From Lacinutrix sp. 5H-3-7-4 (lineage in GTDB: Bacteria; Bacteroidota; Bacteroidia; Flavobacteriales; Flavobacteriaceae), in NCBI RefSeq assembly GCF_000211855.2, contig NC_015638.1, positions 2,453,001-2,517,000 of the forward strand: a DNA stretch of 64,000 bases. The letters run 5' to 3'. Positions within the stretch are counted from its first letter, which is position 1; each line of letters starts with the position of its first letter. The notes beneath the pieces were generated by a model. That model searched no databases, was not told the DNA's origin, and was given only the letters and a program-made list of their open reading frames with translations. Positions 19,482 through 28,565 of this stretch are shown here, piece by piece. A program made the translations under genes and the position numbers.

Positions 19482-20381
19482 TTACATTTTTGTTTTAAAA
19501 ATATCCTGAAGTGTCTGTAACTCTTTTTTATATTTTAAATCGGTTCTAGAAGCAAAATATAAGGTGTTTTCGGTGTTTACTTTTCCATCCCAAATACGTT
19601 TAATTGTTTTATTTTCTACAGCAGCATTACATAAAAAATCTGGCACTAAAGCCAATCCACTTTCATTAGCCAAACATCGAATAATAGAAGTAATGTTTGG
19701 TAAAATATAATTGGGTTTAAAGGCTGGTTTTTTATTGAAATTCTCAAACCAAAAACGTCTAAAATGTTCCATTTCGTTAGATGCGCTATACCATGTGTTT
19801 TGTTGTAATTGGTTTTCTAACGCTTTGTAGTCTTTCGTTTTAATAAGCTTTTCTATTGAAGAAGTATCTGTTTTATTACCTGCAATAAGCACAATCCGTT
19901 CTTTAGAAAAAGCAGTATATTCTACCAACGATTTTTTTTCATTCTGCACTTTAGGAGTGATAACCAAATCTAAAATACCATTGTTTAGATCTTTAATTAA
20001 ATGCGTATGATCGCCAAACCTAGCGACCAAATCGAACTCTAGTTTAGCAATTTCAGGTTCCACAATAAGCTGAAACATTTCAGAACACATACCAATATTT
20101 AAGGACGGTTTTTTGTCTTGTGTCGTTTTTTTAAAATGCTGTTCGGCAATTTCTAAGGTATTGATAGATTCAATTATATATTCATATAAAAATTTACCTT
20201 CTTCGGTAGGAATCATTTTTCTTGATGTACGCTCAAATAGTTTTTTTCCAACATAGGCTTCCAAGGCATTTAAATGTACACTAACACCAGGTTGCGAAGC
20301 GTATAGAGCAACAGATGCTTTGGTAAGTGTACCATTTTCGTAGATTTCTTTAAAGGTTCTATACCATTCTAAATTCACCAT
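19482..20381 (-). CDS. LysR-family transcriptional regulator
   Basis: The HTH begins VNLEWYRTFKEIYENGTLTKAS with AQ-less recognition region LYASQPGVSVHLNALEAYVGKKLFER, followed by a substrate-binding domain. The Met at 20381 gives the standard LysR start; the upstream ATG at 20402 adds seven residues (MYKYFNS) and overlaps the -7 element, so it is less likely. It is divergent from the MdaB-like oxidoreductase (20468) with a short shared promoter region, the usual LysR arrangement, and probably senses quinone or redox stress. Confidence 0.88.
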   Translation of the reverse strand: MVNLEWYRTFKEIYENGTLTKASVALYASQPGVSVHLNALEAYVGKKLFERTSRKMIPTEEGKFLYEYIIESINTLEIAEQHFKKTTQDKKPSLNIGMCSEMFQLIVEPEIAKLEFDLVARFGDHTHLIKDLNNGILDLVITPKVQNEKKSLVEYTAFSKERIVLIAGNKTDTSSIEKLIKTKDYKALENQLQQNTWYSASNEMEHFRRFWFENFNKKPAFKPNYILPNITSIIRCLANESGLALVPDFLCNAAVENKTIKRIWDGKVNTENTLYFASRTDLKYKKELQTLQDIFKTKM

Positions 20382-20399
20382 GCTATTAAAATATTTATA

Positions 20400-20407
20400 C
20401 AAATGTA
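20400..20407 (-). promoter_or_regulatory. -7 element of the lysR gene (TACATTTG)
   Basis: TACATTTG on the minus strand, 19 nt before the preferred start at 20381. A TTG about 24 nt further upstream is slightly too far for the consensus spacing. Confidence 0.4.
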
Positions 20408-20443
20408 TAATTTATATTATTTTTATAATAACAAAGCCTGCGT

Positions 20444-20451
20444 TATTTTTG
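20444..20451 (+). promoter_or_regulatory. -7 element of the mdaB-like gene (TATTTTTG)
   Basis: TATTTTTG 16 nt before the ATG at 20468. The 60 bp between the two divergent -7 elements and start codons is where the LysR operator is expected. Confidence 0.42.
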
Positions 20452-20467
20452 CTGAAAATAAAAACAG

Positions 20468-21055
20468 ATGAAAAACATATTTATAATTAATGGCGGTCAT
20501 CCTTTTGCACATTCCGGAGGAAGATTTAACGAAACCTTATACCAAACAACAATATCGCATTTTGAAGCTTTAGATGGATTTGAAGTTAAGCATACGCAAG
20601 TTGGAGACAATTATGATGCAGCTGAAGAAGTAGAAAAGTTTAAATGGGCAGATATTATTATTTACCATACACCAATTTGGTGGTTTCAAATTCCGTTTGG
20701 TTTTAAAAAATATATAGATGAAGTCTTTACAGAAGGCCATCAAAATGGTATCTACAGTAGTGATGGTAGAAGTAGATCTAATCCAAATATTAATTACGGA
20801 ACTGGTGGATTAATGCATGGTAAACAGTATATTTTAACTACAAGTTGGAATGCTCCAAAAACTGCATTTACTTTAGAAGATGAATTTTTTGACCAAAAAA
20901 GTGTGGACGAAGGTGCTATGTTCGGTTTTCATAAAATGAATGCTTTTACAGGAATGACCTGTTTAGCTACGCATCATTTTCATGACATGGAAAAAAATGC
21001 AGATGTACCTTTAGAGTTAGAAAATTATAGTGCTTTTTTGAAAACAGTACTTTAA
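20468..21055 (+). CDS. MdaB-like NAD(P)H quinone oxidoreductase
   Basis: 195 residues with flavodoxin-like fold: NIFIINGGHPFAHSGGRFNETL at the flavin phosphate loop, WADIIIYHTPIWWFQIPFGFKKYIDEVF, and LTTSWNAPKTAF, all typical of MdaB/NQO1-like FAD enzymes. It reduces quinones by two electrons in the cytoplasm and protects from redox cycling. It is divergent from a LysR regulator, supporting induction by electrophiles or quinones. Confidence 0.88.
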   Translation: MKNIFIINGGHPFAHSGGRFNETLYQTTISHFEALDGFEVKHTQVGDNYDAAEEVEKFKWADIIIYHTPIWWFQIPFGFKKYIDEVFTEGHQNGIYSSDGRSRSNPNINYGTGGLMHGKQYILTTSWNAPKTAFTLEDEFFDQKSVDEGAMFGFHKMNAFTGMTCLATHHFHDMEKNADVPLELENYSAFLKTVL

Positions 21056-21074
21056 TATGCTATAAAATATGTCA

Positions 21075-21112
21075 TAAAAAAAGCCTCAAACATAACTTGA
21101 ATGAGGCTTTTA
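21075..21112. terminator. Bidirectional terminator
   Basis: AAAAAAGCCTCA...TGAGGCTTTT between the convergent quinone reductase and alpha/beta hydrolase genes. Confidence 0.75.
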
Positions 21113-21130
21113 TATTATAAAATTTAGCTT

Positions 21131-22126
21131 TTATTTTAAAAATGCTAATAAAGGCTTTATAAAACTATCAAACTGTTCAATGTGTGGTAAATGGCCCACA
21201 TTTTCAATTTCTACAAGTTTGGCATTTGGTATGGCTTTTTGTGTTGTTTTACCTAATTGGCTGTATAAACCCATTGTTTTTCTAACGTCTTCACTCACTA
21301 ATGGTTTTCCTAAAGCGGTACGATCTCTGGTACCAATAATTAAAAGGGTAGGCGCTGTAATGTTTTTAAACTCGTACACGACAGGTTGTGTAAAAATCAT
21401 ATCGTAGGTTAATGCATTGTTCCAAGCAATAGTTTTGTAACTTGAATTAAGCGTCCAACCTGCTAGTAAATTTACCCATTGGTCGTATTCTGGTTTCCAT
21501 TTATTATCGTAATAATTTACTAGTTGGTATTTTCTAATGCCTTCGTAGCTTTTTTTAAGCTCATTAGCATACCACCAAGTTACAGGTTTGTAAGGTACTT
21601 TTAGTTTCCAATCTTCTAAACCAATTGGGTTTTCTAAAATAAATTTATCCGTAGTTTTTGGATACATTAGTGCAAATCTTGTAGCTAACATTCCACCCAT
21701 AGAATGTCCTAAAACCGAAGTTTTACTCACGTTTAAACTATCTAATAACGTTTTTGTGTTTTGCGCTAATTGTTGAAATGTATAATGAAAATGTTCTGGT
21801 TTGCTAGATTTACCGAAACCTATTTGGTCTGGTACAATAACGCGATAACCTGCTTTAGTTAAAGCTTCTATTGTGGTTTTCCAATACGCACCATTAAAAT
21901 TTTTACCATGAAAAAGCAATATGTTTTTACCATTGTAATTATCTGGTTTAACATCCATATATGCCATTTCTAGCGTTTGGTTTTGTATGTTTAATTCTAG
22001 TGTTGAAACCGGAAAAGGATAGCTGTAATTAGATAATTGTATATCTAACCATTGTAAATTATTTGTTTGTGCAGTGGTTAGTTGTATTGTTATAACTACT
22101 AAAAATAGTGCTAGTAATTTTTTCAT
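21131..22126 (-). CDS. Secreted alpha/beta hydrolase
   Basis: 331 residues with a signal peptide (KKLLALFLVVITIQLTTAQ). The oxyanion strand LLFHGKNFNGAYW, DQIGFGKS, the nucleophile elbow GHSMGG with Ser142, and the late GHLPH histidine are all present, so the catalytic triad looks complete. It resembles the MhpC/haloperoxidase-like hydrolase group but the substrate cannot be read. Being exported, it should act in the periplasm. Single gene. Confidence 0.85.
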   Translation of the reverse strand: MKKLLALFLVVITIQLTTAQTNNLQWLDIQLSNYSYPFPVSTLELNIQNQTLEMAYMDVKPDNYNGKNILLFHGKNFNGAYWKTTIEALTKAGYRVIVPDQIGFGKSSKPEHFHYTFQQLAQNTKTLLDSLNVSKTSVLGHSMGGMLATRFALMYPKTTDKFILENPIGLEDWKLKVPYKPVTWWYANELKKSYEGIRKYQLVNYYDNKWKPEYDQWVNLLAGWTLNSSYKTIAWNNALTYDMIFTQPVVYEFKNITAPTLLIIGTRDRTALGKPLVSEDVRKTMGLYSQLGKTTQKAIPNAKLVEIENVGHLPHIEQFDSFIKPLLAFLK

Positions 22127-22328
22127 TGGTCTTGTGTTTTGTTACTCACAAAACTATCCAATTTACTAATGTACTTGCCTTAAATATTTGCTAAAGTTTG
22201 AATGGTTTGGTTTTAAAAATAAATCTTTTTAGTTTCGTTTAACGTGTTTGTACAAGGTTAGTTGAGAGGATTTTCACAAGTAGGCTAGAACTAGTAATAA
22301 ATTATATACGGTATTAGCAACTGTGTTT

Positions 22329-23249
22329 TTATTCAAATTCAGAGTCTATTTCATCTACCATTTCAAATAACTCTTCTGAGTTTTGTCTTAAAGATTGAAT
22401 GAAAATTCTCAATTCATTTTCGTCACTAATTTTGTTATTAATTAATGTTTTCTCTAGCCTATTTAAAATGTATTCGATTAAATTTAATGTATCTTCTAAT
22501 CCTTGTAAGGCATTAATTTTAAAATATCTTTTCTCAACTTCTATTTTTATTTTATTAATAGTTTCTTGAATCATTTTAAAATTAACATCCACTATTGGAT
22601 AATCTTTATGAGAGTGTTCAAATAATTTGGAAATGTGATAGTCATATGTGTTTGGAATTACATTTCTTATTTTATCTCCTTTAAATTTATTTTTATGCTC
22701 TTTAAATTCGTTTGTTAATTTGTCCATAGTATTAGAAAGAATAATTTTTAATAATTCAGCTTGTGATTTAATACACTCAATAACATTTATATCTTCAAAT
22801 TTCGATTTTTCTCCACTTTTCGGAAAATAAGAAGCAAGAGTAAAACCTTCATTTGATATTGAGTTTCTTCCTATCATATGGAATGATTTATCATTTCTTC
22901 TATTAGTTGGGTGTCCAATAGAATCATTTCTATGTTCTCTAATTTTATATAATTCAGGATATTCAATTTTCCAGTTAATTGTCTTATTGAACAATGCAGA
23001 AAGTAAATTGTTTAAAGCATCTTGTTGTAAGTTTATAGCTTGTAAAACACCATAAATAAAAAGGTATCCTCCATTATATGGTCCAAATTCCTCTAATTTT
23101 AGATAATAATCTATAGCTTCTTGCGTATCATCAAATGTGTATAATGAAGCCCAGATTTTATTCCATTTAACTTTGTCTTGAAATAGTAATTCTCTCTTCC
23201 AAGGATGATTCAGTACGTCTCTAATTTCTTTACTTAGTTTGGTTGGCAT
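22329..23249 (-). CDS. Hypothetical protein, possible HEPN-type
   Basis: 306 residues of unrecognised, mostly helical and highly charged sequence without signal peptide or membrane segment. The segment YKIREHRNDSIGHP (R107...H113) has the R-x(4-6)-H form of HEPN ribonuclease domains and follows two amphipathic helices (IYGVLQAINLQQDALNNLLSAL), which is where HEPN motifs lie. The C-terminal half looks like coiled coil. HEPN proteins act in toxin-antitoxin and anti-phage systems, but no partner gene is adjacent; the assignment is a hypothesis. Confidence 0.6.
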   Translation of the reverse strand: MPTKLSKEIRDVLNHPWKRELLFQDKVKWNKIWASLYTFDDTQEAIDYYLKLEEFGPYNGGYLFIYGVLQAINLQQDALNNLLSALFNKTINWKIEYPELYKIREHRNDSIGHPTNRRNDKSFHMIGRNSISNEGFTLASYFPKSGEKSKFEDINVIECIKSQAELLKIILSNTMDKLTNEFKEHKNKFKGDKIRNVIPNTYDYHISKLFEHSHKDYPIVDVNFKMIQETINKIKIEVEKRYFKINALQGLEDTLNLIEYILNRLEKTLINNKISDENELRIFIQSLRQNSEELFEMVDEIDSEFE

Positions 23250-23422
23250 ATATTGTGGCTACAATACATTCTAATATTAAACATTAAGTATGTTTAATAT
23301 CAAACGTTTGACGAAGTTAGCAAATTCCTTTAGAAGTTTTTTACACAAAACCACTATAGTTTACCCAAGTTATCAACTTTATTTTTTTATTTATAAAAAG
23401 CAAAAACGAGTTTTGTTATAAA

Positions 23423-23437
23423 CCATTGTTTTCAGTG
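23423..23437 (+). promoter_or_regulatory. Sequence shared with the promoter region at 26365
   Basis: CCATTGTTTTCAGTG upstream of the histidine kinase gene matches 13 of 15 bases of CCACTGTTTTCAGGG at 26365-26379, upstream of the next plus-strand transcription unit. It could be an operator of the neighbouring response regulator, but in AT-rich DNA chance is not excluded. Confidence 0.25.
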
Positions 23438-23471
23438 ATAAGAATAAACTTTCTTATTGTTACATTTGCGC

Positions 23472-25568
23472 ATGCTTTTTAAGCCTCAAAACATATTAGT
23501 TTTTTTGTTTTTCTGTTATGCTTCTATTTTAGTAGCACAAAACACGGTACCAGAACATGAGCGTGAAACCGCACAAGTAGATAAACTTTTTTATTATTTT
23601 AATAATGGTTTTGATGCTAAAGCTTACAAGCAAGCACACCAATTATTGCCTAAATTTAAATTAAATAAATCTATAACAAATACCAATTTATTATTAGCCT
23701 ATTACCATAATAAATACGTTGCTATAGACTCGTCTATTTATTACACACATCAAGCTTTAAAGAGTAAAAAAAATCCTAACGACTCTTTAGGTATTAGATT
23801 AAAAATATTGTCTTATCAGTTACTAGCCTTAAACAATACAAATAAAGGCTTGCACCAAGAGAGTAAAAACTATTATATAAAAGGTGCAGAGTTAAGTGAA
23901 AAACATAACGAAACCAATTTGTATTACACACATATTCATGGTTTAGCAAGTACTTACGTTACACTTGGAAAAACTCAAGAAGCTTTAAAATTGTTTGAAA
24001 AATGCATACAGTTTTCTAACGACGAAGAATTAATTTTAGGAAGTTACATTAATTTAGGTTCTATTTATTCGTCGCTTTCAAAATACGAAACCTCAAACCA
24101 GTATTTGCAAAAAGCAAAAGCCATTTGCGAAAAAGAATCCTATAGAAAACAACCACTTATTAATATTTTAATAAATATTGGTGATAATTATTTAAGTAAA
24201 GCAGAAACCGAAGCTGCACTTACTGTATTTAAAGAAGCTAAAAAAATAAGCAGCCAGTACCGTTTTAGTAATTTAGAGCTTATAGCTTTAAGTAAAATAG
24301 GAACCATTTTATACCAACAAAAAAAGGATGACGAAGCGCTTTTAACCTTTTCAACAACATTATATAAAGCCATTAGTTTAGGAAATTTAGATATTGAGAT
24401 GAATAGTTATCTCATGATGGAAAAAATTTCTGCCAGAAAACAAGATTTTAAAAATGCGTATAGCTATGGTAAACGTTATTATAGCATAAAAGATTCTATA
24501 GATAATTCTATAACAGAAGAAGAAATTAATAAATTAGAAGTAAGATTTAAAACCTTAGAAAAAGAAAAAACAATAAAGCTTTTAAAAATCGAAAACTTAA
24601 ATAAAAGCTTAAATATAAAAAACAAAGATGCCTCTTTAGAAAAACTTAAACTACAACAAACAATAATTGCAAAGCAAAACGAAAACAAAGTTTTACAACT
24701 AGAAAATGGTGTAGAAAAGCGTAAAAACGAAATTATTTTACTTAAAGAAAAAGAAGCACTAAAGGCAGTAGAGCTAGATAGAGAGCGTACAATTAAATAT
24801 ATTGTATTGGTAGCATTTTTTATTTTGTTAGTACCAATAGCAGGGCTTTTAATAATTTATTACCAAAAATTACAGGCTCAAAGTTTACTTAATTTAAAAG
24901 AAAAACAAATTAATGAGCAGCAGGTAATTTCGCTAAAAAAAGATCAAGAATTAAAGCTTATTAAAGCATCGGTTAGAGGTCAAGATTTAGAGCGAAAAAA
25001 AATAGCTCAGGAAATGCACGATAGTATTGGTGGTAATTTAGCAGCTATAAAATTACAATTTAGTCAGTTGTCAAACCATCCAAATAAATTAAAATTAATT
25101 TATAGTCAGTTAGATGATACTTATGAGCAGGTAAGAAATTTATCTCATAATTTATTGCCCAAAAAAATACGAGAAAACGACTTTGTGTTTTTAATAAAAG
25201 AATACATAAGTACTGTTGAAAACGCTAGTGGTATTAAAATAAATTTATCGTTTTATAACGAAAAAGCAATTAATAAGATAAGCAAGATTTTGCAAAACGA
25301 ATTGTTTTCTATCTTTCAAGAGCTTACTACCAATACTTTAAAATATGCTAAAGCCAAAACTATAGATATACAGCTAGATTATTTAGATAGCGGTTTGTTT
25401 TTTGTTTACGAAGATGATGGTATTGGTTTTAATTTATCTCAAACCACATTGGGTATTGGTTTAACAAATATTAAGAATAGAGTAGAAAATTATAATGGTA
25501 TCTTGCATATCGATTCTAAACCAAATAGAGGCACGAGTATAAATATAGAGATTCCTTTAACAGCCTAA
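23472..25568 (+). CDS. TPR sensor histidine kinase
   Basis: From the ATG at 23472 (698 aa) it begins with a signal peptide (LFKPQNILVFLFFCYASILVAQ); a TTG at 23457 would only add five residues. TPR-like repeats fill the periplasmic part (about 30-330), then a coiled coil, one membrane segment (TIKYIVLVAFFILLVPIAGLLIIYY), and a HisKA_3 domain with the phosphorylated His in KKIAQEMHDSIGGNLAAIKLQ, then a HATPase_c domain (ELTTNTLKYA, VYEDDGIGF, GIGLTNIKNRVE). It forms an operon with the NarL-type regulator 4 bp downstream. The signal is unknown. Confidence 0.92.
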   Translation: MLFKPQNILVFLFFCYASILVAQNTVPEHERETAQVDKLFYYFNNGFDAKAYKQAHQLLPKFKLNKSITNTNLLLAYYHNKYVAIDSSIYYTHQALKSKKNPNDSLGIRLKILSYQLLALNNTNKGLHQESKNYYIKGAELSEKHNETNLYYTHIHGLASTYVTLGKTQEALKLFEKCIQFSNDEELILGSYINLGSIYSSLSKYETSNQYLQKAKAICEKESYRKQPLINILINIGDNYLSKAETEAALTVFKEAKKISSQYRFSNLELIALSKIGTILYQQKKDDEALLTFSTTLYKAISLGNLDIEMNSYLMMEKISARKQDFKNAYSYGKRYYSIKDSIDNSITEEEINKLEVRFKTLEKEKTIKLLKIENLNKSLNIKNKDASLEKLKLQQTIIAKQNENKVLQLENGVEKRKNEIILLKEKEALKAVELDRERTIKYIVLVAFFILLVPIAGLLIIYYQKLQAQSLLNLKEKQINEQQVISLKKDQELKLIKASVRGQDLERKKIAQEMHDSIGGNLAAIKLQFSQLSNHPNKLKLIYSQLDDTYEQVRNLSHNLLPKKIRENDFVFLIKEYISTVENASGIKINLSFYNEKAINKISKILQNELFSIFQELTTNTLKYAKAKTIDIQLDYLDSGLFFVYEDDGIGFNLSQTTLGIGLTNIKNRVENYNGILHIDSKPNRGTSINIEIPLTA

Positions 25569-25572
25569 ATTA

Positions 25573-26214
25573 ATGATGCATAACCTAATTATTGCCGACG
25601 ACCATAAAATGTTTTTAGATGGCTTACTTAGTATTTTAAAAACAGAAAGTAACTATAATATTATATACACCGCAAAACATGGCGGACACGTTAAAAAATA
25701 CATATCTATAAATAAAAACGAAAAAATAGACCTTGTAATTACAGATGTTACCATGCCAGAAGTAGATGGTATTGCTTTAAATAAATGGATTAAAAAAACA
25801 GCAAACCATATTAAAACTTTGGTTGTAAGTATGCACAATACACCAGGAATTATTGATGATCTTATAGAAAATGATGTAGATGGATATCTTCAAAAAAATG
25901 CTAAAAAAGAAGAGTTTTTAAAAGCTATTGAAACCATTTTAGGAGGCGAAAAATATTTTTCGCAAGAGATTAAAGACATCTATCTTAAAAATAAATTTGA
26001 AAAAAAGAAAGATAAAGACATTAAACTCACCAAACGAGAAGTTGAAGTTATTTCACTTATTGCTGAAGAGTTTACAACTCAAGAAATTGCAGATAAGTTA
26101 TTTTTAAGTAAACATACTATAGAAAGTTACCGTAAAAATCTAATTACTAAGCTTAATGTAAGAAACCTTGCAGGCCTTACTAAATACGCCATAAAAAAGG
26201 GTTACGTATCTTAA
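25573..26214 (+). CDS. NarL/LuxR-family response regulator
   Basis: 213 residues: receiver domain with ADDHKMFLDGL and the phospho-acceptor Asp in LVITDVTMPEVDG, then a LuxR-type HTH (LTKREVEVISLIAEEFTTQEIADKLFLSKHTIESYRKNL). It begins 4 bp after the histidine kinase, forming the standard two-component pair. Likely targets include neighbouring genes; the membrane protein at 26517 shares an upstream motif with the kinase gene. Confidence 0.93.
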   Translation: MMHNLIIADDHKMFLDGLLSILKTESNYNIIYTAKHGGHVKKYISINKNEKIDLVITDVTMPEVDGIALNKWIKKTANHIKTLVVSMHNTPGIIDDLIENDVDGYLQKNAKKEEFLKAIETILGGEKYFSQEIKDIYLKNKFEKKKDKDIKLTKREVEVISLIAEEFTTQEIADKLFLSKHTIESYRKNLITKLNVRNLAGLTKYAIKKGYVS

Positions 26215-26238
26215 AGCGATTACAATACATATAAAAGT

Positions 26239-26270
26239 AAAAAGGTTCTAATTGTTAGAGCCTTTTTTTG
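26239..26270 (+). terminator. Rho-independent terminator of the two-component operon
   Basis: AAAAGGTTCTAA/TTAGAGCCTTTTTTT stem-loop and T run, 25 bp after the response-regulator stop. Confidence 0.75.
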
Positions 26271-26516
26271 TGCTTTAGTTTTTTAACAATTAAATAAAAG
26301 CGAAGCAGTTTTAAAATGAAAAAAAACATTTAAGTGGTTGGTTTTTAGTTTTTTATAATTAAAGCCACTGTTTTCAGGGTGTTTAGTTTCACCACATATA
26401 GGGTTATAAACAGCTATCTATAGCTATAAATTTGCCAAGTATATAAGAAACATTATAAAAAAATAAAGTGTTTCAAATATTAAAAAAACAAATTATAACC
26501 AATTAAACTAAACATT
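26271..26516. other. Intergenic promoter region
   Basis: AT-rich spacer between the two-component operon and the membrane-protein gene. It holds the shared sequence at 26365-26379 and a -7-like TAAATTTG at 26427-26434. No gene is seen. Confidence 0.45.
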
Positions 26517-26936
26517 ATGACTTTCGGAATTACACTAATTTTATTAAGTATTATCGCTGTTCCATCTTTATTATTATCAAAAAAACCTAATGCAAAAGAA
26601 CTGTTAGAAAAAATAGAACCTTATCAAGGTTGGATAGGTTTAGCCTTTTGTTTCTATGGTATTTGGGGAATTATTTTCTCTATACTAAACTTAGGATGGA
26701 TGACTTCGTTTCCAGTTTGGTGGGCAACATTATTAGCAGGTAGTATTGTAGAAGCTGTTTTGGGATTCATGTTAGGATTTACATTAATTAACAAGTTTGT
26801 TTTATCTAAAAATGAAGCAGCAAAAGAAAAAGCAATCGAATTAAGAGCAAAACTAGCACCAAAACAAGGAAAACTTGGTGTAGTAGGTTTATTTGTTGGT
26901 GCATGGATGATTATTGCATCAATTTTATTCTTCTAA
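26517..26936 (+). CDS. Four-helix inner-membrane protein, unknown function
   Basis: 139 residues with four predicted membrane segments ([77 protein letters not shown]). The spacing suggests two related helix pairs: both start with G-W-I-G/K-L-G-V and are preceded by a charged Lys/Glu stretch. I do not recognise a functional family. It lies 31 bp before a SIMPL-domain gene on the same strand, probably in one operon. Confidence 0.7.
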   Translation: MTFGITLILLSIIAVPSLLLSKKPNAKELLEKIEPYQGWIGLAFCFYGIWGIIFSILNLGWMTSFPVWWATLLAGSIVEAVLGFMLGFTLINKFVLSKNEAAKEKAIELRAKLAPKQGKLGVVGLFVGAWMIIASILFF

Positions 26937-26967
26937 AAAAAACACTAAAAACTTTAATTAAATAGAT

Positions 26968-27585
26968 ATGAAAAATTTAATCTTTTTATTAGCTGTTTTA
27001 TTTGCAATGCCAGCAATATTTCAGGAAAACGACAATACAATTTCGGTTTTTGGTGAGACTGAAAATACTGTAGAAGGCGATAGTTATATAGTATTAATAG
27101 CATTACAACAAGTACTTGTTTACGAAGGTCAAACCGAAGTAGAAGCAAATTCTTTAAAAACCGTAAAAGAAAATGCTATAGAGAAATTTAAAAGCATTGG
27201 AATAGATTTTAATAGATTTAAAAGAAACACATATTACGAGTTTGCAGTGTCGTTTAGTCAAAATAGAGAATCTGCATATTACTTTTTAAGAACCTCTAAT
27301 AAAGAAGAAATTAGAAAAATAATAACACTTAAGTCTGCCGGAATGTCTATTGTAAATATAGAAGTAGAAGCAAAAAAACTTACCGGCGAAGAACTGGTCG
27401 CGTTAACAGTAAAAGCTATTGCTAATGCAAAAGAAAAAGCTGAAGGTATTGCTAAAAAAATGAATAAAACTTTAGGCGAAGTTGTACATATTGCAGATAC
27501 AAACTCAAGCTTACAATACATGCAAAGTTATGGCACAACAACAGCACGAACACATGGTGTTAATGTTACTTTTAAATTAAATTAA
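26968..27585 (+). CDS. SIMPL (DUF541) domain protein
   Basis: 205 residues with a signal-peptide-like start (KNLIFLLAVLFAMPAIF) and the SIMPL/BP26 pattern: ISVFGETENTVEGDSYIVLIAL, the middle region of alternating strands and helices, and ALTVKAIANAKEKAEGIAKKMNKTLGEVVHI. Such proteins are periplasmic or surface associated and of poorly defined role. It follows the four-helix membrane protein by 31 bp and probably shares its transcript. Confidence 0.8.
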   Translation: MKNLIFLLAVLFAMPAIFQENDNTISVFGETENTVEGDSYIVLIALQQVLVYEGQTEVEANSLKTVKENAIEKFKSIGIDFNRFKRNTYYEFAVSFSQNRESAYYFLRTSNKEEIRKIITLKSAGMSIVNIEVEAKKLTGEELVALTVKAIANAKEKAEGIAKKMNKTLGEVVHIADTNSSLQYMQSYGTTTARTHGVNVTFKLN

Positions 27586-27607
27586 AAAAAAGATATTACA
27601 CCATTAT

Positions 27608-27648
27608 AAAAAAACACCTCTTTAACTTAACAAAGCGGTGTTTTTTTA
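27608..27648. terminator. Bidirectional terminator
   Basis: AAAACACCTCTTTAACTTAACAAAGCGGTGTTTT flanked by A and T runs, between the convergent SIMPL and SDR genes. Confidence 0.75.
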
Positions 27649-27652
27649 GTTT

Positions 27653-28513
27653 TTACAAAAAACTATCTTTTAGTTGTTGTACTATTTTAGTGCCATCTGG
27701 ATCGGCTTGTGTTTTTAAGTTACAAAAATCTTCAGCCCATTGCGATGTACGTATGCGTAATGGAGGATTTTCATTTTGTGCTACATCTAAAACTACATTT
27801 GCGACTTCTAATCCGGTTTGGTACACTTGTGTTTCACTTTCATTGGCACGTTTTTGGTTTCCAGCCATGTATCTTTCGAAAATAGGAGCGTACTCGCCAG
27901 TAGCAAATTGGCCTTCAATAGCTGTTTTTTCTATAGCAGAGGTCATAAATTCTGTTGAAATTCCGCCAGGTTCTACACAAGAAATTTTAATATTAAACGG
28001 CTCACTAACATAAGTGGCTAAACCTTCCATAAAACCTTCTACCGCAAATTTTGCTCCGCAATACAACTCGTTAAATGGTTGTCCTACTAAACCACCAACA
28101 GAGGTAATACTAATTATTTGTCCAGATTTTTGTTTGCGCATGTGTGGTAAAACTGCTTGCGTGCAATACACAACACCAAGATAGTTAACGTCTGTGACCC
28201 ATTTTATTTCGGCTTCTGTTGCTTGTTCTGTTGTTTTTGCAAAACCTGCTCCTGCGTTATTAAATAGCATATCTATTTTACTATCATTTTCAATAATAGT
28301 ATCTACTGCTGCTTTAATGGTTTCGGTTTTTGTAACATCTAAGGGTAGTAAGTGTATGTCTAAATTGTCTTTTTCAATATGCTCTTTTAGTTTACTTGCT
28401 TTTTCTAAGTTACGCATAGTAGCATAAACTTTGAAATTGTTTTTGGCAAATAGGATAGCGCTTTCAAAACCTACGCCTGTTGATGTTCCTGTAATTAATA
28501 CGTTCTTTTTCAT
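27653..28513 (-). CDS. Short-chain dehydrogenase/reductase
   Basis: 286 residues of a classical SDR: NAD(P) loop TGTSTGVGFESA, NNAGAGF, catalytic Ser in SITSVGG and the Y-x3-K pair in NELYCGAKFAVEGF. The substrate is unknown. The TetR-type gene at 28566 is just upstream on the same strand (52 bp), so the SDR is likely the target or co-transcribed partner of that regulator. Confidence 0.92.
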   Translation of the reverse strand: MKKNVLITGTSTGVGFESAILFAKNNFKVYATMRNLEKASKLKEHIEKDNLDIHLLPLDVTKTETIKAAVDTIIENDSKIDMLFNNAGAGFAKTTEQATEAEIKWVTDVNYLGVVYCTQAVLPHMRKQKSGQIISITSVGGLVGQPFNELYCGAKFAVEGFMEGLATYVSEPFNIKISCVEPGGISTEFMTSAIEKTAIEGQFATGEYAPIFERYMAGNQKRANESETQVYQTGLEVANVVLDVAQNENPPLRIRTSQWAEDFCNLKTQADPDGTKIVQQLKDSFL

Positions 28514-28565
28514 AATATTTAGTTTATGGAGTGAATATTCATTCCAAATTAATAGTAAATTTTTT

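Noticed and set aside
23457-23471. TTG start and TACATTTG (23461) as promoter of the histidine kinase
   Set aside because: The ATG at 23472 starts a proper signal peptide; the TACATTTG lies only 3 nt upstream of it and has no -33 partner, so it is probably chance unless the mRNA is leaderless.
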